Assembly (NCBI RefSeq): GCF_010726245.1
Contig: NZ_AP022561.1
Span: 1,860,001-1,924,000, forward strand
Length of the DNA stretch: 64,000 bases
Reading direction: 5' to 3'
DNA from: Mycolicibacterium aichiense
GTDB taxonomy: Bacteria > Actinomycetota > Actinomycetes > Mycobacteriales > Mycobacteriaceae
Numbering within the stretch: the stretch's first letter is position 1; the number at the start of each line of letters is the position of its first letter. Position numbers and translations under genes: made by a program. The notes beneath the pieces were generated by a model, which saw only the letters and a list, made by a program, of their open reading frames with translations, did no database searches and had not been told where the DNA came from. Of this stretch, positions 8,336 to 18,424 are shown one piece after another.

Positions 8336-9564
8336 CCACCAGCGCAGTCGACGCGGCCGGGGTTCAGGAACTGGAGCCGGCGCACGCCGAGATCATCACG
8401 GCGACACTGCCGCTCGTCGGTGCGCACGTCGACGAGATCACGTCGGTGTTCTATCGGCGGATGTTCGGTCGTCACCCGGAACTCCTGCGCAACCTGTTCA
8501 ACCGCGGCAATCAGGCACAGGGATCGCAGCAGCGGGCCCTGGCCGCCTCGATCGCGACTTTCGCTACGCACCTGGTCAATCCGGACCTGCCGCACCCGAG
8601 CGAACTGCTGTCGCGCATCGGCCACAAGCACGCGTCGCTGGGCGTCACCGCCGACCAGTACCCGATCGTGCACGAGCACCTGTTCGCCGCGATCGTCGAG
8701 GTGCTGGGCGCCGACACGGTGACCGCCGACGTCGCCGCGGCCTGGGACCGGGTGTACTGGATCATGGCCGACACCCTGATCGCGCTGGAGCTCGATCTCT
8801 ACGCAGGCGCCGGGGTCGACGCCGGCGATGTCTTCCGCCGGCTGCGGGTCACCGCCCGCGAAGACGACCCCTCCGGCGCCGTGCTGGTGACGGTGGGATC
8901 CGACGGTATGGCCGGAGCTGCTGCGGCGCAATATGTTTCGGTTGGCGTGACACTGCCCGACGGCGCACGTCAGCTGCGGCAGTACAGCTTGGTGAACGCT
9001 CCCGGGGCCTCTGAGTTGACCTTCGCGGTCAAGCCGGTCGACGCTGTCGGGCAGAGCCCGGCGGGCGAAGTGTCGAACTGGATCCGCGACTGTGTCCGGG
9101 TCGGTGACCTGCTCGACGTCACGGTGCCGTTCGGCGATCTGCCCGAGCCGCGCAGTGGTGCACCGGTGGTGCTGATCTCTGCGGGCATCGGCATCACACC
9201 GATGGTGGGAATTCTGGAATACCTTGTCGGGCAGTCGCATGCGGTTCCGGTGCAGGTCCTGCACGCCGACCGAAGCGTGGCGACGCACCCGCTGCGTAAG
9301 CGACACCGTGAACTCGTCGACATCCTGCCCGATGCCAGTCTGGATCTCTGGTACGCCGAGGGCGTCGACGGTGACGACCCCCGGATCCACGATGGGCTGA
9401 TGAACCTCGACGACGTCGAGATCGCCGACGGCGCAGAGATCTACCTCTGCGGGAACGACGGTTTCGTGCAGGCGGTGCGCGCCCAGCTGACCGCCCGCGG
9501 CATCCCCGCGGATCGGGTGCACTGCGAGCTGTTCAGCCCGAACGACTGGCTGCTGGACGCCTGA
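8332..9564 (+). CDS. hmp: Flavohaemoglobin nitric oxide dioxygenase
   Basis: Hmp converts NO plus O2 to nitrate using NAD(P)H. The protein of 410 residues has a globin domain (about 1-145; HKHASLGV contains the proximal His, TSVFYRRMFGRHPEL the CD corner), an FAD-binding beta-barrel (about 155-265; RQYSLVN is the RxYS motif) and an NAD-binding domain (ISAGIGITPMVGIL, LCGNDGFV, and the C-terminal ELFSPNDW). The start ATG overlaps the nsrR stop. The next gene is convergent, with 41 bases between the stops. Confidence 0.96.
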   Translation: MTTSAVDAAGVQELEPAHAEIITATLPLVGAHVDEITSVFYRRMFGRHPELLRNLFNRGNQAQGSQQRALAASIATFATHLVNPDLPHPSELLSRIGHKHASLGVTADQYPIVHEHLFAAIVEVLGADTVTADVAAAWDRVYWIMADTLIALELDLYAGAGVDAGDVFRRLRVTAREDDPSGAVLVTVGSDGMAGAAAAQYVSVGVTLPDGARQLRQYSLVNAPGASELTFAVKPVDAVGQSPAGEVSNWIRDCVRVGDLLDVTVPFGDLPEPRSGAPVVLISAGIGITPMVGILEYLVGQSHAVPVQVLHADRSVATHPLRKRHRELVDILPDASLDLWYAEGVDGDDPRIHDGLMNLDDVEIADGAEIYLCGNDGFVQAVRAQLTARGIPADRVHCELFSPNDWLLDA

Positions 9565-9605
9565 GCCGCTGCGGGCTCGTCGGCGGGCGCCCGGATTGAA
9601 GGGCC

Positions 9606-10421
9606 TTAGGCTGCCGGATTCGGCAGGAACCGGGTCCCGTCGTCGAGACCGTTGAGGGTCTCGATCTCCGTGGCGGTGAGTTCGAAGTCGAACACATCGG
9701 CGTTCTCGGCGATCTGTGCCGGGGCGGAGCGCGGAATGACGATATCGCCCTGCTGCAGGCTCCAGCGGATCAGCACCTGTGCCGGTGACTTCCCGTGCGC
9801 CGCAGCAACTTCGGCGATTGCGGGATTGCCGGCAAGCTTGCTCTCGTCGGTCGGGATGTAGGCCCCGGTGAGGATCGAGCGCTCGCTGTGCACCGCGCGC
9901 AACTCGGCCTGGTTGAGCAGGGGGTGCAGTTCGATCTGATTGACCACGGGCGGGAAATAGCTCAGGTCGATGATGTCCGAGAGGTTCTCCGGGGTGAAGT
10001 TCGCGACACCGATCGACTTGATCAGACCGTCCTGGCGGGACCGCATGATCCCGCCCCAGGCGTCGATGTACTTGCCGTTCTGCTCGGCGGGCCAGTCCAT
10101 CAGGTACAGGTCCACGTACTCCAGGCCCAGGCGTTCGAGGCTGGCCCGGATGGCGTCCTGGGAGGACTGAAAACCCTGGTCCTCGGTTGCGAGCTTGGTG
10201 GCGATGAACAGTTCGGCCCGGGGGAGGCCCGACGCGGCGATGGCGCGCCCGACGGCCGCCTCGTTGCTTTTCGCGGTTTGAATCAGCCGATAACCCGCCT
10301 CCAGGGCGCCGGCCACCGCGCTCTCGGTCTCCTCGGCGGACAGCTCGGCGGCGCCGAGGCCCAGCACGGGGAGGGTGTTGTCGTCGTTGAGCGTGACGGT
10401 GGGGATCGCGGCCGCCGGCAT
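9606..10421 (-). CDS. Aldo/keto reductase-fold protein lacking most of the catalytic tetrad
   Basis: Protein of 271 residues, clearly an aldo/keto reductase homologous to Rv2971 ([46 protein letters not shown]). The active site is broken. Where the family has DTAxxYGNE, this protein has QTAKSNE: the Asp is Gln48, the Tyr is missing, and two residues are deleted. The Lys is kept (ATK, residue 76). The His of LIHWP is Asp109 (LMDWP). The beta-8 SAxxxRI cofactor segment is only partly kept (SAPAQIAEN). The frame is fully open, so this looks like a maintained protein with a changed function, or a recent loss of activity. Start ATG 10421 follows AGGTG; an in-frame start at 10472 lacks one. Confidence 0.9.
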   Translation of the reverse strand: MPAAAIPTVTLNDDNTLPVLGLGAAELSAEETESAVAGALEAGYRLIQTAKSNEAAVGRAIAASGLPRAELFIATKLATEDQGFQSSQDAIRASLERLGLEYVDLYLMDWPAEQNGKYIDAWGGIMRSRQDGLIKSIGVANFTPENLSDIIDLSYFPPVVNQIELHPLLNQAELRAVHSERSILTGAYIPTDESKLAGNPAIAEVAAAHGKSPAQVLIRWSLQQGDIVIPRSAPAQIAENADVFDFELTATEIETLNGLDDGTRFLPNPAA

Positions 10422-10679
10422 CGTGTCACCTGTCTGTGGAGTCGAATGAGTCGGGGACAGGACCCGTCGCAATCGGCTCCGGGGTCAACCGACTTCGGGT
10501 GACGATAGTACCCAGGGCGATATGTCGTTTGAGCAGGCCCGGCGCGCCGCCGCCGAGAAATGGTCGAATTGTCGGATTCGTCAACCGCCGACCCCGGGCG
10601 GGGCTGACGGGCTGCCGACAGTTGCGGTCCCGTACGCTGCGGCGATACCGGTACTGCGCACCAGAACCGAGGAACATCA

Positions 10680-11774
10680 ATGACAGAGACCGTGTCCGGC
10701 ACCGCACGAAGCCGGTTCCTGAAGAGGGCGCTGCCGGTGGCCAACCGCGCCGGCGTCAAGGCCATCCCGCACCTGCCGAGCGCCGTCAAGAGACTGCTGT
10801 CGGGTGGCCGCGCCATCACGATCGACGGCAACACCCTCGATCCGTCGATCCAGATGATGCTGGCCGCCCAGCGCGCGGTCGGCATGAGCAGCCTCGCGGT
10901 CACCGGGGATCCGATCGCCACCCGCCGTCAGAACCGGGAAGCCACCGACAGCCTCGACGAGGCCGACATCCACGTCGCGCAGATCTCCCCGCTGGAGATT
11001 CCCGGTCCGGCCGGAATCATCCCGGCCCGGCACTATCGCCCCGCAGACGGCGACGGCGCGCCGCTGCTGGTCTTCTATCACGGCGGTGGATTCGTCTTCG
11101 GCGATCTCGAGACGCACGATTCGGCCTGCCGGCTGATCTGCCGTGACGCCGGTGTGCACGTGCTGTCCATCGACTACCGGCTCGCGCCCGAGCACAAGGC
11201 ACCCGCCGCGGTCGACGACGCCTACGCCGCGTACCTGTGGGCCGTGTTGAACGCCGCGGAGTTGGGCGCCGATCCGGACCGCATCGCGGTGGGCGGTGAC
11301 AGTGCCGGCGGTTGCCTGGCCGCGGTGGTGGCACAGCTGGCCCGCGATGGCGGCGGCCGCCAGCCCAGCCTGCAGTGGCTGATCTACCCGGCCACCGACC
11401 TGCGCGGCGGAACCCGGTCGCGAACGCTGTTCGCCGACGGATTCCTGCTGTCCAAGAACAACATGGACTGGTTCGCCGACGCCTACGTCGAGGGCTCCGG
11501 TGTCGACATCACCGATCCCCGGGTGTCGCCGTTGCTGGCCGACGATTTCAGCGGGCTCGCACCGGCGCTGGTCATCACCGCGGGGTTCGATCCGCTGCGC
11601 GACGAAGGCGAGCAATACGCGGCAAAACTGCAGGCAGCGGGCGTGCTGACCGATCTGCGGCAGATGGGTCCGATGACCCACGCATTCCTCAACCTGAATG
11701 CGCTGGGCGGCCAGGTCAGCCGGTGCAACGCCGAGATGATCTCGGCGCTGCGCGCCCACCTCGCCCGCGCCTGA
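10680..11774 (+). CDS. lipN: LipN-like esterase/lipase (hormone-sensitive lipase family)
   Basis: Alpha/beta hydrolase of 364 residues. YHGGGFVFGDL is the HGGG oxyanion motif, GGDSAGG holds the nucleophilic Ser, FDPLRDEG the acidic residue and MTHAFLN the catalytic His. It hydrolyses short- to medium-chain esters; the natural substrate is not deducible. There is no signal peptide, so it acts in the cytoplasm or is membrane-associated. It is divergent from the aldo/keto reductase gene across about 260 bases (10422-10679), in which I recognise no regulatory element with confidence. Confidence 0.88.
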   Translation: MTETVSGTARSRFLKRALPVANRAGVKAIPHLPSAVKRLLSGGRAITIDGNTLDPSIQMMLAAQRAVGMSSLAVTGDPIATRRQNREATDSLDEADIHVAQISPLEIPGPAGIIPARHYRPADGDGAPLLVFYHGGGFVFGDLETHDSACRLICRDAGVHVLSIDYRLAPEHKAPAAVDDAYAAYLWAVLNAAELGADPDRIAVGGDSAGGCLAAVVAQLARDGGGRQPSLQWLIYPATDLRGGTRSRTLFADGFLLSKNNMDWFADAYVEGSGVDITDPRVSPLLADDFSGLAPALVITAGFDPLRDEGEQYAAKLQAAGVLTDLRQMGPMTHAFLNLNALGGQVSRCNAEMISALRAHLARA

Positions 11775-11781
11775 GATTCGG

Positions 11782-11793
11782 CGGGCAGGAGCG
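11782..11793 (+). repeat. Truncated copy of the 20-base repeat
   Basis: CGGGCAGGAGCG matches the first 12 bases of the repeat found in ung and at idi2. It lies in the intergenic gap between lipN and the DsbA-like gene. Twelve bases could match by chance in GC-rich DNA. Confidence 0.3.
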
Positions 11794-11848
11794 CCGGTAC
11801 TCTAGAGGCGCCAACACTCCAGTCTTGACAGCGAGGATCAGCCGAGCC

Positions 11849-12637
11849 GTGGCCACCAACAAGAAGTCCACCCCCCGCTACGACCTGAAAGCCCAGGACC
11901 GTAAGCGCAACCTGGCCATCCAGCTGGGGCTGACCGGCATCGTCGTCATCTTCGCCGTCGCACTGGTGCTCTACATCGTGATGAGTCACGACAAGAAGAC
12001 CGCCGCGGCAGGCGACGCGCAGGCGGTGCGGATCACCTCGAGCCAGCTGATCAAGAAGGACGGCACCGACGAGCCCAAGGCGGTTCTGTCGCTCTACGAG
12101 GACTTCCAATGCCCGCACTGCCGTGATTTCGAGAAGGCTTTCGGCCCGACCATCTCCAAGTTGGTCGAAGCCGGTGCCATAGCCGCCGACTACTACTCGG
12201 TCGCCATCCTCAACTCGCGGCTCAACGACAACTACTCCACTCGCGCGGCCAACGCGGCCTATTGCGTCGGCGACGCCGACAAGGAAGCGTTCCCGCGCTA
12301 CCACTCCGCGCTGTTCGCCATGCAGCCCGAGGAAGGTGCGGGCGGTGCCCCTGACAACGCCCGCCTGATCGAGACCGCCCGGCAGGCCGGGGTGCCGACC
12401 GACAAGGTCTCGTCGTGCATCAACTCCGGCAAGCACAGCGACATGGTCGAGGGTCTGGCCGCGGCATCGAAGATCACGGCGACGCCGACCATTCGGCTCA
12501 ACGGCCAGGACATCAGCCCGGCTTCGCCCGAGGACCTGATCACCAAGGTCAAGGCCATCGTCGGCAACGTGCCCGGCCTGGACAACGCCCCCGCGCCGCC
12601 GAGCCCGACCCAGCCCACGCCGGCCCCGACGTCATGA
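11849..12637 (+). CDS. Membrane-anchored DsbA-like thiol:disulfide oxidoreductase
   Basis: Protein of 262 residues with one transmembrane segment (about residues 27-51, LGLTGIVVIFAVALVLYIVM) and a periplasm-facing thioredoxin fold. YEDFQCPHCRDFE is the CPHC active site and ATPTIRLNG carries the cis-proline. It matches the Rv2969c group, which introduces disulfides into exported proteins. Start GTG 11849 follows GAGGA and agrees with the family N-terminus (ATNKKSTPRYDLKAQDRKRN). Its stop overlaps the VKOR start (ATGA at 12634-12637); VKOR is the likely re-oxidising partner. A -10 element, TACTCT, lies at 11798-11803. Confidence 0.92.
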   Translation: MATNKKSTPRYDLKAQDRKRNLAIQLGLTGIVVIFAVALVLYIVMSHDKKTAAAGDAQAVRITSSQLIKKDGTDEPKAVLSLYEDFQCPHCRDFEKAFGPTISKLVEAGAIAADYYSVAILNSRLNDNYSTRAANAAYCVGDADKEAFPRYHSALFAMQPEEGAGGAPDNARLIETARQAGVPTDKVSSCINSGKHSDMVEGLAAASKITATPTIRLNGQDISPASPEDLITKVKAIVGNVPGLDNAPAPPSPTQPTPAPTS

Positions 12638-13272
12638 GCGTGGCGACCCCGGCTCCGGTCGAACCGACCGAACCCGTCGAGTCGAAAGACCCGTCGGGCG
12701 GGGTCGCGGTGCGGCCGGCCAGCGCCTGGTGGGTGCTGATCGCCGGCGTCATCGGTCTGGTCGCCTCGGCCACCCTGACGATCGAGAAGATCGAGATCCT
12801 GGTCAACCCGGCCTACGTGCCGAGTTGCAGCATCAACCCGGTGCTGTCCTGCGGATCGGTGATGATCACACCGCAGGCGTCGGCCTTCGGCTTCCCGAAC
12901 CCGCTGATCGGAATCGCCTCGTTCGCCGTCGTCGTGGCCACCGGCGTACTCGCCGTGGCCAAGGTGCGGCTGCCGCGGTGGTACTGGCTCGGACTCACGG
13001 TGGGCACCGCGTTGGCCACGGTGTTCATCCACTGGCTGATCTTCCAGACGCTGTACCGCATCGGCGCACTGTGCCCGTACTGCATGGTGGTGTGGGCGGT
13101 CACCGTCCCGCTGTTGGTCGTGGTGTCCTCGATCTCGCTTCGCCCGCTGGCGGGCAACGTGGTCGCCCGAGTGCTCTACACCTGGCGATGGTCGATCGTG
13201 ACGCTGTGGTTCACCGCGTTGCTCTTGATGATCCTCGTCCGCTTCTGGAACTACTGGTCCACGCTCATCTAG
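12634..13272 (+). CDS. Vitamin K epoxide reductase (VKOR) family protein
   Basis: Polytopic membrane protein of 212 residues with four to five transmembrane helices. It carries the two VKOR cysteine pairs: loop cysteines in VPSCSINPVLSCGS and the active-site CPYC (IGALCPYCMVVW). Bacterial VKOR re-oxidises DsbA and passes electrons to menaquinone. The four-base overlap with the DsbA-like gene gives strong functional coupling. It matches Rv2968c. Confidence 0.94.
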   Translation: MSVATPAPVEPTEPVESKDPSGGVAVRPASAWWVLIAGVIGLVASATLTIEKIEILVNPAYVPSCSINPVLSCGSVMITPQASAFGFPNPLIGIASFAVVVATGVLAVAKVRLPRWYWLGLTVGTALATVFIHWLIFQTLYRIGALCPYCMVVWAVTVPLLVVVSSISLRPLAGNVVARVLYTWRWSIVTLWFTALLLMILVRFWNYWSTLI

Positions 13273-13300
13273 TCGCCCATCACAGGCGCGGTCACGCGGG

Positions 13301-13306
13301 TAGGGT
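13301..13306 (+). promoter_or_regulatory. Putative leaderless -10 element for pyc
   Basis: TAGGGT ends 6 bases before the GTG start at 13313. No ribosome binding site is visible, which suggests a leaderless transcript. The overlapping GGGTAT resembles a SigF -10, but no GTTT-type -35 is present at the right distance. Confidence 0.35.
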
Positions 13307-13312
13307 ATCTGA

Positions 13313-16300
13313 GTGATTTCCAAAGTCCTCGTGGCCAATCGCGGTGAGATTGCGATCCGAGCTTTCCGCGCCGCCTACGAAATGGGCATCGGCACGGTGG
13401 CGATCTTCCCGTACGAGGACCGCAATTCGTTGCACCGCCTCAAGGCCGACGAGGCGTATCAAATCGGCGATGTCGGGCATCCGGTACGGGCGTACCTGTC
13501 TGTCGACGAGATCGTCGCCACCGCGCAGGCGGCCGGCGCGGACGCGATCTATCCCGGTTACGGCTTCCTGTCGGAGAATCCCGAATTGGCGGCAGCCTGC
13601 GCGGCGTCGGGGATCACGTTCGTCGGCCCCGACTCCTCGATCCTCGAACTCACCGGCAACAAGGCTCGAGCGATCGCCGCGGCCCGCGAGGCGGGCCTGC
13701 CGGTGCTGACGTCGTCGGCGCCGTCGGCCTCGGTGGAGGAATTGGTCGCTGCCGCCGAGGACATGGAGTTCCCACTGTTCGTCAAGGCCGTCGCCGGCGG
13801 CGGCGGCCGCGGAATGCGCCGGGTGACCGAGCCGTCGGCATTGCCGGAGTCGATCGAGGCTGCCAGCCGCGAGGCCGAGTCCGCCTTCGGTGATCCCACG
13901 GTGTTCCTCGAACAGGCCGTGGTGAACCCGCGTCACATCGAAGTACAGATCCTCGCCGACACCTACGGCAACGTCATCCACCTCTACGAGCGCGACTGCA
14001 GTGTGCAGCGCCGCCATCAGAAGGTCATCGAACTGGCCCCGGCGCCCAACCTGGATCCGGCTCTGCGCGACCAGATCTGCGCTGACGCCGTCGCCTTCGC
14101 CCGCCACATCGGCTACACCTGCGCGGGCACCGTCGAGTTCCTGCTCGACGAGCGCGGCCGGCATGTGTTCATCGAGATGAATCCCCGGATCCAGGTGGAG
14201 CACACCGTGACCGAGGAGATCACCGATGTCGACCTGGTGTCGGCGCAGTTGAGGATCGCATCGGGGGAGACGCTGGCCGATCTGGGTCTGAGCCAGGACG
14301 CCATCGCGCCGCACGGTGCGGCCCTGCAATGCCGCATCACCACCGAGGACCCGGCCAACGGATTCCGCCCCGACACCGGACGGATCACCACCTACCGCTC
14401 GCCGGGCGGCGCGGGTATTCGGCTCGACGGCGGGACCCATCTTGGCGCTGACATCGCCGCGCATTTCGATTCGATGCTGGTCAAGCTCACCTGTCGTGGC
14501 CGCGATTTCCCCACCGCGGTGGCCCGTGCCAAGCGGGCGGTAGCCGAGTTCCGGATCCGTGGCGTCTCGACGAATATCCCGTTCCTGCAAGCGGTTCTGG
14601 ACGATCCGGATTTCCAGGCCGGGCGGATCACCACGTCGTTCATCGACGAGCGTCCCGAACTGCTGACGTCGCGGACCTCCGCGGACCGCGGAACCAAGAT
14701 GCTGAAGTTCCTGGCCGAGGTGACGGTCAACTCGCCGTACCGCGACCGGCCCCGGTACTACCCGCAGGACAAGTTGCCCGACATCGACATCGCGACGAGC
14801 GCCCCGCCGCCCGGCAGCAAGCAGCGCCTCGATGAACTGGGTCCTGAGGGATTCGCCAAGTGGCTCAAGGAAACTCCCGCGATCGGCGTGACAGATACGA
14901 CGTTCCGCGACGCCCATCAGTCACTGCTGGCGACCCGCGTGCGGTCCTCGGGACTGCTCAAAGTCGCCCCGTACATCGCTCGGATGACGCCGGAACTGCT
15001 GTCCATCGAATGCTGGGGTGGAGCGACTTATGATGTCGCGCTCCGGTTTTTGAAGGAAGACCCGTGGGAGCGGCTGGCCTCGCTACGTGAGGCGATCCCC
15101 AACATCTGCCTGCAGATGCTGCTGCGCGGCCGCAACACCGTCGGCTACACGCCCTACCCGGAAACGGTGACGCACGCGTTCGTCGACGAGGCCGCTCGCA
15201 CCGGTGTCGACATCTTCCGAATCTTCGACGCGCTCAACAACGTCGAGTCGATGCGGCCGGCCATCGACGCGGTGCGCGCGACCGGCTCGGCGGTCGCCGA
15301 AGTCGCGATGTCCTATACCGGCGACCTGTCCAACCCGGCCGAGACGTTGTACACGCTCGACTACTGGCTGCGGTTGGCCGAGCAGATCGTCGACGCCGGC
15401 GCCCACGTGCTGGCGATCAAGGACATGGCCGGGCTGCTGCGCCCACCGGCGGCGCACACGCTGGTCTCCGCGCTACGGAGCCGCTTCGACCTGCCGGTGC
15501 ACGTGCATACCCACGACACCCCGGGCGGTCAGCTCGCCACCTATACCGCGGCCTGGCATGCCGGCGCCAGCGCGGTGGACGGGGCGGCGGCTCCGCTGTC
15601 GGGCACCACCAGCCAGCCTCCGCTGTCGGCGATCGTCGCCGCCGCGGCGCACACGCCGTACGACACCGGCATCAACCTCGACGCGGTATGCGACCTGGAG
15701 CCGTACTGGGAGCTGCTGCGCCGGGTGTACGCCCCGTTCGAAGCCGGCCTGCCCGCACCGACCGGCCGGGTGTACCACCACGAAATCCCCGGCGGCCAGC
15801 TGAGCAACCTACGTACCCAAGCCATCGCGCTGGGGCTGGGCGAGCGGTTCGAGGACGTCGAGAACGCCTACGCGGGAGCCGATCGGATCCTGGGCCGGCT
15901 GGTGAAGGTCACGCCGTCGAGCAAGGTGGTCGGCGACCTGGCGCTGGCCCTGGTCGGTGCGGGGATCACCGCCGAGGAGTTCGCCGAAGACCCGGCCCGC
16001 CACGACATCCCGGACTCGGTCATCGGGTTCCTGCGCGGCGAGCTTGGCGATCCGCCCGGCGGCTGGCCAGAACCGTTGCGCACCAAGGCTTTGGAAGGGC
16101 GTGGGGCCGCCAAGCCCGAAAAGTCGCTGTCGGTCGAAGACGAGAAGGTGCTGGGTGAACCGGGCCCGGCCCGCCAGGCGGCACTGAACCGGCTGCTGTT
16201 CCCCGGGCCCACCAGGGAATTCGAGGCGCACCGCGAAGAGTACGGCGACACCTCGGGACTTTCGGCCAACCAGTTCTGGTCCGGTCTGCGGCACGGCGAC

Positions 16301-16723
16301 GAACATCGCATCGAGCTTGAGCGCGGTGTCGAGCTGATCGTCGGGCTGGAGGCCATCTCCGAACCCGACGAACGCGGAATGCGCACGGTGATGTGCATCA
16401 TCAACGGCCAGCTGCGCCCGGTGTTGGTGCGCGACACCAACATCGCCGAAACCGTGCCGGCCGCCGAGAAGGCAGACCGGACCAACCCCGATCACGTCGC
16501 CGCTCCGTTCGCCGGGGTGGTCACCGTCGGGGTCGCCGTCGACGAGAAGGTCAAAGCGGGCCAGACCATCGCCACCATCGAGGCGATGAAGATGGAGGCC
16601 GCCATCACCGCACCCAAGAGCGGCACCGTCACTCGCGTCGCCGTCAGCAGCACCGCGCAGGTCGAAGGCGGTGACCTGCTGGTGGTGATCGGTTCGGAGG
16701 GATTGACCGGGGGATCGGCCTGA
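13313..16723 (+). CDS. pyc: Pyruvate carboxylase
   Basis: Biotin enzyme of 1136 residues that carboxylates pyruvate to oxaloacetate (anaplerosis, gluconeogenesis). Domain order: biotin carboxylase (1 to about 450; ATP-grasp [31 protein letters not shown]), carboxyltransferase (about 535-830; [25 protein letters not shown]), PC tetramerisation region, and the C-terminal biotinyl domain with EAMKMEA (biotinylated Lys). Full length with normal motifs. The stop overlaps the proposed rsmD start. Confidence 0.97.
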   Translation: MISKVLVANRGEIAIRAFRAAYEMGIGTVAIFPYEDRNSLHRLKADEAYQIGDVGHPVRAYLSVDEIVATAQAAGADAIYPGYGFLSENPELAAACAASGITFVGPDSSILELTGNKARAIAAAREAGLPVLTSSAPSASVEELVAAAEDMEFPLFVKAVAGGGGRGMRRVTEPSALPESIEAASREAESAFGDPTVFLEQAVVNPRHIEVQILADTYGNVIHLYERDCSVQRRHQKVIELAPAPNLDPALRDQICADAVAFARHIGYTCAGTVEFLLDERGRHVFIEMNPRIQVEHTVTEEITDVDLVSAQLRIASGETLADLGLSQDAIAPHGAALQCRITTEDPANGFRPDTGRITTYRSPGGAGIRLDGGTHLGADIAAHFDSMLVKLTCRGRDFPTAVARAKRAVAEFRIRGVSTNIPFLQAVLDDPDFQAGRITTSFIDERPELLTSRTSADRGTKMLKFLAEVTVNSPYRDRPRYYPQDKLPDIDIATSAPPPGSKQRLDELGPEGFAKWLKETPAIGVTDTTFRDAHQSLLATRVRSSGLLKVAPYIARMTPELLSIECWGGATYDVALRFLKEDPWERLASLREAIPNICLQMLLRGRNTVGYTPYPETVTHAFVDEAARTGVDIFRIFDALNNVESMRPAIDAVRATGSAVAEVAMSYTGDLSNPAETLYTLDYWLRLAEQIVDAGAHVLAIKDMAGLLRPPAAHTLVSALRSRFDLPVHVHTHDTPGGQLATYTAAWHAGASAVDGAAAPLSGTTSQPPLSAIVAAAAHTPYDTGINLDAVCDLEPYWELLRRVYAPFEAGLPAPTGRVYHHEIPGGQLSNLRTQAIALGLGERFEDVENAYAGADRILGRLVKVTPSSKVVGDLALALVGAGITAEEFAEDPARHDIPDSVIGFLRGELGDPPGGWPEPLRTKALEGRGAAKPEKSLSVEDEKVLGEPGPARQAALNRLLFPGPTREFEAHREEYGDTSGLSANQFWSGLRHGDEHRIELERGVELIVGLEAISEPDERGMRTVMCIINGQLRPVLVRDTNIAETVPAAEKADRTNPDHVAAPFAGVVTVGVAVDEKVKAGQTIATIEAMKMEAAITAPKSGTVTRVAVSSTAQVEGGDLLVVIGSEGLTGGSA

Positions 16724-17271
16724 CCCGCATCGTCGGGGGCAGTGCGGGCGGCCGGCGCCTCGATGTGCCGCCCCGTGGCACCCGACCGACCACGGACCGG
16801 GTCCGTGAAGCATTGTTCAATGTCCTTGCCGCGCGGCGGGATTTCGATGGTCTGCGGGTGCTGGACCTCTACGCCGGTTCGGGGGCGCTCGGGCTGGAAG
16901 CGCTCTCGCGCGGTGCGGCCTCGGCGTTGTTCGTCGAAAGTGATTCGCGCGCAGCCGCTGTCATCAAACGGAACGTCGCGACGTTGGGCCTGCCGGGAGC
17001 GACGGTACGCCGCGGGGCGGTCGCCGCGGTGCTCGCCGCCGGCGCCGATGGACCTGTGGACCTGGTGCTGGCCGATCCGCCGTACGAGGTGTCGAGCGCC
17101 GACATCGAGGCCGTGCTGGCAAGTTTGGGCCGACACGGCTGGGTCGCGCCGGGCAGCGTGGTGGTGGTCGAGCGCGCCACGTCGTCGCCGGAACTGTCCT
17201 GGCCGGCGGGCTGGACGGCCTGGGACAACCGCCGGTACGGAGATACCCGGATCGAGATCGCGGCCTGCTAG
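16720..17271 (+). CDS. rsmD: 16S rRNA guanine-N2 methyltransferase RsmD, probable CTG start
   Basis: SAM-dependent methyltransferase of the RsmD family (m2G966 of 16S rRNA). Motifs: [20 protein letters not shown] (SAM-binding motif I), FVESD and the catalytic LADPPYE. The first ATG/GTG/TTG-type codon in frame is GTG 16765, which would remove the conserved N-terminus. Codons 16720-16764 encode [15 protein letters not shown], matching the family's MTRIIGG..GGRR start, so translation probably begins at CTG 16720. This codon overlaps the pyc stop (CTGA) and follows GGGGGAT. An ATT at 16702 is a less likely alternative. With CTG the protein is 183 residues, the usual length. Confidence 0.85.
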   Translation: MTRIVGGSAGGRRLDVPPRGTRPTTDRVREALFNVLAARRDFDGLRVLDLYAGSGALGLEALSRGAASALFVESDSRAAAVIKRNVATLGLPGATVRRGAVAAVLAAGADGPVDLVLADPPYEVSSADIEAVLASLGRHGWVAPGSVVVVERATSSPELSWPAGWTAWDNRRYGDTRIEIAAC

Positions 17272-17282
17272 CGTCATCCGCT

Positions 17283-17768
17283 ATGAGTGGCGCGGTATGC
17301 CCGGGATCGTTCGATCCGGTGACGCGGGGTCATGTCGACATCTTCGAGCGCGCCGCAGCGCAATTCGACGAGGTGATCGTCGCCGTGCTGATCAATCCCA
17401 ACAAGTCCGGGATGTTCGACATCGACGAGCGGATCGCGATGATCTCCGAAGCGACCGCCCATCTGCCGAACCTGCACGCCGAGTCCGGGCAGGGACTGGT
17501 CGTCGACTTCGTCAAGCAGCGCGGAATGACCGCGATCGTCAAGGGTCTGCGCACCGGAACCGATTTCGAGTACGAGCTGCAGATGGCCCAGATGAACAAG
17601 CACATCGCCGGCGTGGACACCTTCTTCGTGGCCACCACACCGCAGTACTCGTTCGTCTCCTCGTCGCTGGCCAAAGAGGTTGCGACATTCGGCGGTGACG
17701 TCTCGGCGCTGCTGCCGGAGTCGGTGAACCGCCGACTGCAGGCCAAGCTGGCACAGCGCGCGCGCTGA
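17283..17768 (+). CDS. coaD: Phosphopantetheine adenylyltransferase
   Basis: CoaD adenylates 4'-phosphopantetheine in coenzyme A synthesis. The protein of 161 residues has [19 protein letters not shown] (T/HxGH nucleotidyltransferase motif), the [19 protein letters not shown] segment and [20 protein letters not shown] hexamer at 17269-17274 lies 8 bases before the ATG, so a nearly leaderless transcript is possible. In M. tuberculosis this gene borders the PDIM/PGL lipid cluster, which is absent here. Confidence 0.97.
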   Translation: MSGAVCPGSFDPVTRGHVDIFERAAAQFDEVIVAVLINPNKSGMFDIDERIAMISEATAHLPNLHAESGQGLVVDFVKQRGMTAIVKGLRTGTDFEYELQMAQMNKHIAGVDTFFVATTPQYSFVSSSLAKEVATFGGDVSALLPESVNRRLQAKLAQRAR

Positions 17769-17775
17769 CCATTGG

Positions 17776-17842
17776 GTTTGGTGTCGGGTCCGCCGGGTAC
17801 CGCCTAGGTGGCGCACAGCCCTGCGCCGACAACCCACCAAAC
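17776..17842 (+). repeat. Inverted repeat in the leader of the haemerythrin gene
   Basis: GTTTGGTG at 17776-17783 is complementary to CACCAAAC at 17835-17842. The stem can extend by TCGG/CCGA if five bases bulge. The right arm ends just before the ribosome binding site GGAGG (17846-17850), so folding could affect translation, or the stem could end coaD transcription. There is no U-tract. Confidence 0.35.
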
Positions 17843-17857
17843 AGCGGAGGCATTGCT

Positions 17858-18424
17858 GTGGTCGAAACATTTGTGCAGTCCACGACGGACGTCGTCGACT
17901 TTCTCAAGCACCAGCACAACCTGATCAAGGACATGTTCGACGACGTGCTGTCCGCCTCGGAGTCCAAGGCCCGGGAGAAGGCGTTCGTCGATCTGCGGCA
18001 GCTCCTCGCCGTGCACGAAACCGCGGAGGAGATGGTGGTCCATCCGCGTGCGCGGCACGAGCTGACCGACGGTGACAACATCGTCGATGCCCGGATCGCC
18101 GAGGAGCACGAGGCCAAGGAACAGCTGTCGGCTCTGGAAAAGATGGACGTCGACTCCCAGGAGTTCCTCGACGAGCTCATGAAATTTCGCGATGCGGTGG
18201 TCGAGCACGCCGAACGCGAGGAGAACGAGGAGTTCAGCCAGCTGCAGGCCGAGCTGGACGATGAGGCGCTCGAGCGGATGGCCGGAGCCGTGCGCGCCGC
18301 CGAGGCGATCGCCCCGACCCGCCCGCACGCCGGAGTGGAGTCGGCCGTCCTGAATTTCGCCGTCGGTCCGTTCGCATCGATGCTCGACCGCGCCCGCGAC
18401 GCGATCTCGGCCGCCATCAAGTAG
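17858..18424 (+). CDS. Haemerythrin HHE cation-binding domain protein
   Basis: Four-helix protein of 188 residues with the HHE pattern: LKHQHNLIKDMFDDV, LLAVHETAEEMVVHPRAR, IAEEHEAKEQL and VVEHAEREENEEF, which supply the His/Glu ligands of a di-iron site that binds O2 or senses oxidants. GTG 17858 has GGAGG 7 bases upstream. It stands alone between coaD and sepIVA. Mycobacterial haemerythrin-like proteins have been linked to peroxide and SigF-related responses; any such role for this copy is inference. Confidence 0.9.
   Translation: MVETFVQSTTDVVDFLKHQHNLIKDMFDDVLSASESKAREKAFVDLRQLLAVHETAEEMVVHPRARHELTDGDNIVDARIAEEHEAKEQLSALEKMDVDSQEFLDELMKFRDAVVEHAEREENEEFSQLQAELDDEALERMAGAVRAAEAIAPTRPHAGVESAVLNFAVGPFASMLDRARDAISAAIK

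Noticed and set aside
13301..13310. SigF promoter at pyc (GGGTAT)
   Set aside because: No GTTT-type -35 lies 15-17 bases upstream; a TANNNT leaderless promoter explains the sequence better.
13292..14917. Long minus-strand open frame (over 500 codons) opposite pyc
   Set aside because: It is a GC-rich shadow of pyruvate carboxylase. Its translation is Arg/Gly/Asp-rich without domains, while the plus frame carries every pyc motif.
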